The translations under genes and the position numbers were made by a program. The notes below the pieces were generated by a model. That model searched no databases and was not told the origin of the DNA. It saw nothing but the letters and a program-made list of their open reading frames with translations. This document shows, piece by piece, positions 61,010 through 64,000 of a stretch of DNA of 64,000 nt. The stretch lies in the NCBI GenBank assembly GCA_039027855.1, contig JBCCJI010000003.1:62001-126000 (forward strand), in the 5' to 3' direction. Position 1 is the first letter of the stretch. Each line of letters starts with the position of its first letter. The DNA comes from Thermohalobaculum sp039027855 (GTDB taxonomy: Bacteria; Pseudomonadota; Alphaproteobacteria; Rhodobacterales; Rhodobacteraceae).

Positions 61010-61121
61010 CCTGCGGCCCCTCTGTCGTTCTTCCCGGCCTCTGCCGCTCGGCGCTTTTCCACCCCGTGGGCGAGGACCGGCGATTCTTCGCTTGTGGCTG
61101 AGAACGTCTTATGCTGTCTCT

Positions 61122-61163
61122 TGGTATACCACTAACGCGAGTTTTGTGCGCTTGCGTGGTACA
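61122..61163 (+). promoter_or_regulatory. Candidate GntR operator upstream of the oxalate gene set
   Basis: TGGTATACCA (61122-61131) is a perfect 10-bp palindrome matching the TnGT...ACnA pattern of FadR/GntR operators. A related half-site TGGTACA lies at about 61157-61163, 10 bp before the gntR start. Autoregulation by the downstream GntR protein is the simplest reading. Confidence 0.55.
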
Positions 61164-61172
61164 GGATAAGCG

Positions 61173-62042
61173 ATGGGCGAGCCAGTGGACGATCACGTCG
61201 ACAGCGATCTGAGGACCCGTGACAGCGCCGGCCAGGCGATGGCCACGCGGCCGGTATCGTTGTCGGGGCCCATCTACGACACGCTGCGACAACGGATCAT
61301 CGACCTCGATATCTATCACCCCGCCACCCCACTGCGCATGGATGAGCGTGGGCTGGCCGAAGCCTTCGGGATCAGCCGCACCCCGGTGCGCGCCGCGATC
61401 CACCGGTTGGAGCAGGACGGCTTCGTCGAGACGCTGCCCCGGCGCGGGGTCTTCATCCGCCGCCGCTCGCTGCCCGAGATCTTGGAGATGGTGGAGATGT
61501 GGGGCGCGCTGGAGGCCGCTGCCGCCCGCATCGCCTGTGCCCGCGCCGAAGATGCGGCCATCGCCTCGGTCCGTGACAGCGTCGCGCAGTTTGGCGAGCA
61601 GGCAAGCAAGCTGGTCCTGTCGGAGTATTCCGAGGCGAACATCGCCTTTCACCGCTCGATCCTCGCGCTTTCGGGCAATTCCATGATGATCGCGGCCGGC
61701 GAGGGGCTGCTGGCCCATCTGGCTGCCGTGCGCCGTCGCGCGATGGCCGATCCGAGCCGGACTGAAGGTTCGCTCACCGACCATTCCGGGATCGTCGCAG
61801 CGCTGGAGGCGCGTGAGGCCGACCTCGCCGCGCGCCGGGTCGAGGCGCATACGGCCGGGCTGCATGTCTACCTGTCGCGTAACTGGAAGACGCTGACGGG
61901 CGATGCGGCGGGCGCGGCGATGGCCACGGTTCCCCGGCCGCAGACCGCGCAGCGGCCAAGTGGCGACGCCCAGCCCAGTCCAAGCGGTGGGGGAAGCGGC
62001 GCGGCGCCTGCCGGCCGGGTGCCGGCCTCTCCGGCAACGTGA
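61173..62042 (+). CDS. GntR-family (FCD) regulator of oxalate degradation genes
   Basis: A 289-residue regulator. The winged HTH includes GPIYDTLRQRIIDLDIYHPATPLRMDERGLAEAFGISRTPVRAAIHRLEQDGFVE. The FCD domain has N-x3-H in ANIAFHRSIL, His in LTDHSGIV and His in VEAHTAGLHVYL. The last 50 residues are a disordered Pro/Ser/Gly tail. AGGA precedes the ATG at 61173. It lies 81 bp before oxalyl-CoA decarboxylase in the same direction and probably responds to oxalate, oxalyl-CoA or a related acid. Confidence 0.88.
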   Translation: MGEPVDDHVDSDLRTRDSAGQAMATRPVSLSGPIYDTLRQRIIDLDIYHPATPLRMDERGLAEAFGISRTPVRAAIHRLEQDGFVETLPRRGVFIRRRSLPEILEMVEMWGALEAAAARIACARAEDAAIASVRDSVAQFGEQASKLVLSEYSEANIAFHRSILALSGNSMMIAAGEGLLAHLAAVRRRAMADPSRTEGSLTDHSGIVAALEAREADLAARRVEAHTAGLHVYLSRNWKTLTGDAAGAAMATVPRPQTAQRPSGDAQPSPSGGGSGAAPAGRVPASPAT

Positions 62043-62123
62043 CCGAAACCACCCCCGACCCACGCTGACCGACCACAATCGATAGCGACCGACAACAAGA
62101 CCAAGAAGACGCCGGAGGAAGAC

Positions 62124-63890
62124 ATGGCCCTCGCATCCGAGCACGATCACGGCGCGCCGGCGCCCCTTGAGCAGACCGACGGCTTTCATCTGCTGATCGA
62201 CGCGCTGAAGCTGAACGGGATCGAGACGATCTACAACGTCCCGGGCATCCCGATCACCGATCTCGGCCGCTATGCCCAGGCGCAGGGCATGCGGGTGATC
62301 TCGTTCCGCCATGAGCAACATGCGGGCTATGCCGCGTCCGTCGCGGGCTTCCTGACCAAAAAGCCGGGGGTCTGCATGACCGTCTCGGCGCCGGGCTTCA
62401 TGAACGGCCTGACCGCGGTGGCGAACGCGACAACCAATTGCTGGCCGATGATCCTGATCTCGGGCTCGTCCGAGCGGGAGATCGTCGATCTGGCGCAGGG
62501 CGACTATGAGGAGATGGACCAGCTCGCCATCGCGCGGCCGTTCTGCAAGGCCGCCTATCGCCTGAACTATGCCGAGGATATCGGCATCGCCGTCGCCCGC
62601 GCCATCCGCAGCGCCGTCAGCGGCCGGCCGGGGGGGGTGTACCTCGACATCCCGGGCGCGATGCTCGGGCAGGTGATGGACGCGGCCGAGGGGCAGAAAT
62701 CGCTGGTCAAGGTCATCGATCCCGCACCCCGCGCCCGCCCGAATGCCGAGGCCATCGCCCGCGCCATCGATGTGATGAAATCGGCCGAGCGCCCGCTGAT
62801 CGTCATCGGCAAGGGCGCGGCCTATGACCAGTCGGACGAGGCGATCCGCGCCTTTGTCGAAAAATCGGGCTACCCCTTCCTGCCGATGTCGATGGCCAAG
62901 GGCATCCTGCCCGACGTGCATCCGCAATGCGCCGCCGCCGCGCGCTCGCTGGTGCTGAAGGAAAGCGACGTCGTCATCATGATGGGCGCGCGCATCAACT
63001 GGCTGCTCTCCCACGGCAAGGGCAAGCAGTGGGGCGAGCCGGGCAGCAAGAAGTTCATCCAGATCGACATCGACCCCGAAGAGATGGACTCGAATGTCGA
63101 GATCGCCGCGCCCCTGGTCGGCGATGTCGGCTCCTGCGCCGAGGCGCTGCTGGAGGCGATGGACGGCGAGGGCATCGCGCCGCCGACCGCCTGGCTCGAC
63201 AAGGTCCACGCCAAGGCCGAGGCCAACATGCAGAAGATGGCCACGCGGCTGCAGAACAATAACCACCCGATGGACTACCACTCGGCGCTCGGCGTCATCA
63301 AACAGGCCATCAACGACCGGCCCGAGACGATCCTGGTGAACGAGGGCGCCAATACGCTCGACCTCGCGCGGTCTATCGTGAACATCCACAGGCCGCGCCA
63401 CCGCATCGACGTGGGCACCTGGGGGGTCATGGGCATCGGCATGGGCGCCGCCATCGCCGCCGCGGTCGAGACCGGCAAGCAGGTGCTGGCGGTCGAGGGC
63501 GACAGCGCCTTCGGCTTCTGCGGCATGGAGGTGGAGACGATCTGCCGCTACAGGCTGCCGGTCAGCATCGTGATCTTCAACAACAACGGCATCTATCGCG
63601 GCGACGGCACCAATTGGGGTGGCGGCGACGATCCTGCGACGACGGTGTTTGTCGAGGACAGCCGCTACGACCTCATGATGGAGGCGTTTGGGGGCACGGG
63701 CTACTGGGTGAAAACGCCCGACGAACTCCGCGCCGCGCTGGAGGAGAGCCTTGCCTCGGGCAAGCCCAGCCTTATCAACGCCGCCATCGACCCGGCCGCC
63801 GGCAAGGAAAGCGGCAATATCGGCAACCTCAACCCGCAGTCGGTGGTGGCCCAGCAGCTGTATCCGCAGGCCAAGACGATCAACGGCTGA
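62124..63890 (+). CDS. oxc: Oxalyl-CoA decarboxylase
   Basis: A 588-residue ThDP enzyme that converts oxalyl-CoA to formyl-CoA and CO2. The N-terminal PYR domain has IYNVPGIPITDLGR and the ThDP-activating Glu in SFRHEQHAGYAASVAGF. The middle domain binds ADP-type ligands. The PP domain carries the GDS...NN motif: VEGDSAFGFCGMEVET, then VIFNNNGIYRGD. NVPGIPITDLGR and APGFMNGLTAVANATTNCWP are typical of Oxc rather than acetolactate synthase. GGAGGAAG precedes the ATG, and the start of formyl-CoA transferase follows. Confidence 0.95.
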   Translation: MALASEHDHGAPAPLEQTDGFHLLIDALKLNGIETIYNVPGIPITDLGRYAQAQGMRVISFRHEQHAGYAASVAGFLTKKPGVCMTVSAPGFMNGLTAVANATTNCWPMILISGSSEREIVDLAQGDYEEMDQLAIARPFCKAAYRLNYAEDIGIAVARAIRSAVSGRPGGVYLDIPGAMLGQVMDAAEGQKSLVKVIDPAPRARPNAEAIARAIDVMKSAERPLIVIGKGAAYDQSDEAIRAFVEKSGYPFLPMSMAKGILPDVHPQCAAAARSLVLKESDVVIMMGARINWLLSHGKGKQWGEPGSKKFIQIDIDPEEMDSNVEIAAPLVGDVGSCAEALLEAMDGEGIAPPTAWLDKVHAKAEANMQKMATRLQNNNHPMDYHSALGVIKQAINDRPETILVNEGANTLDLARSIVNIHRPRHRIDVGTWGVMGIGMGAAIAAAVETGKQVLAVEGDSAFGFCGMEVETICRYRLPVSIVIFNNNGIYRGDGTNWGGGDDPATTVFVEDSRYDLMMEAFGGTGYWVKTPDELRAALEESLASGKPSLINAAIDPAAGKESGNIGNLNPQSVVAQQLYPQAKTING

Positions 63891-63914
63891 CGCCGCGCAT
63901 AGGGGAACGGAACA

Positions 63915-64000
63915 ATGAAAGCACTCGAAGGCGTCAAGATCCTCGATTTCACCCATGTGCAGTCGGGCCCGACCTGCACACAGCTGCTCGCCTGGTTCGG
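63915..64000 (+). CDS. frc: Formyl-CoA transferase (partial, N-terminus only)
   Basis: Twenty-eight codons are visible: MKALEGVKILDFTHVQSGPT, then CTQLLAWF, the standard N-terminus of class III CoA-transferases, closely matching Frc with the catalytic Asp still outside the window. Position 24 bp after oxc supports formyl-CoA:oxalate CoA-transferase, which regenerates oxalyl-CoA from formyl-CoA. Confidence 0.88.
   Translation, partial: MKALEGVKILDFTHVQSGPTCTQLLAWF

Noticed and set aside
60990..63956. Very long minus-strand open frame (988 codons) opposite the oxalate genes
   Set aside because: It is antisense to oxc and gntR, which have clear families, and is rich in Arg/His/Gly/Ala as expected for a GC-rich shadow frame.
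1..64000. CRISPR array, tRNA/rRNA genes, IS elements or prophage
   Set aside because: No regularly spaced direct repeats with unique spacers, no cloverleaf-like sequences, and no transposase, integrase or phage structural proteins were seen. The only tandem repeats are short or in frame.

Overview
The window is GC-rich (about 65-70% in the lines counted) and densely packed with genes. Conserved gene orders point to an alphaproteobacterium, most likely a Rhodobacteraceae (Rhodobacter/Roseobacter-type) chromosome. The main evidence is divergent hrcA-grpE and rph-rdgB-hemW blocks, a DUF1489 protein, TRAP and TctC transport proteins, HemP with an imelysin iron operon, and an exosortase with a fused EpsI-like tail. 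No rRNA, tRNA, CRISPR array, IS element or prophage was seen.

Layout: 1-3.3 kb holds a TctC solute receptor (cut by the window edge), a TauE/SafE permease, a mandelate racemase/muconate lactonizing (enolase-superfamily) enzyme and a GST. 3.3-9.1 kb is a minus-strand dicarboxylate operon: iron-sulfur subunit, two membrane anchors and a flavoprotein of the succinate dehydrogenase/fumarate reductase type, then a two-subunit class I fumarase/tartrate dehydratase. The fumarase subunits are separated by a dispersed repeat and an unknown gene. 9.1-15.6 kb holds a nitroreductase, a GlcG/HbpS protein, a TRAP transporter, a serine/alanine-glyoxylate aminotransferase and a divergent FCD-type GntR regulator. 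15.7-19.6 kb has a META-domain lipoprotein-like protein, a small XRE regulator and a YqiJ/YqiK (flotillin) pair. 19.8-25.9 kb is a dedicated exosortase system: exosortase, one VIT/vWA substrate with a PEP-CTERM tail, and a response regulator/sensor kinase pair. 26-31.7 kb holds a GlxA-type regulator and a Pnkp/Hen1 RNA-repair operon with an unexpected DUF4262 gene coupled in the middle.

32.1-34.3 kb is a TonB-dependent heme/siderophore receptor. 34.6-40.9 kb is a four-gene operon of unknown purpose: nitrilase-fold amidohydrolase, large Orn/Lys/Arg-type PLP decarboxylase, ATP-grasp ligase and C45 acyltransferase/hydrolase. 41.1-47 kb is an iron/heme acquisition operon: HemP, an unknown protein, imelysin, di-heme DUF1111, a second imelysin and DUF1513. 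47.4-59 kb is mostly housekeeping: dapB, DUF1489, grpE, hrcA, rph, rdgB, a RidA protein, hemW, a DUF454 protein and mutS. 59.1-61 kb has a PPOX flavoprotein, an unknown membrane protein and pncA. The window ends with an oxalate module: GntR regulator, oxalyl-CoA decarboxylase and the start of formyl-CoA transferase.

The least explained items are: (i) a three-copy, ~200-250 nt structured repeat found only directly downstream of stop codons and always in the sense orientation, with a compensatory stem change; (ii) the decarboxylase/ATP-grasp/nitrilase/C45 operon; (iii) the Hen1-DUF4262-Pnkp arrangement; and (iv) an unknown domain reading in frame into RdgB.
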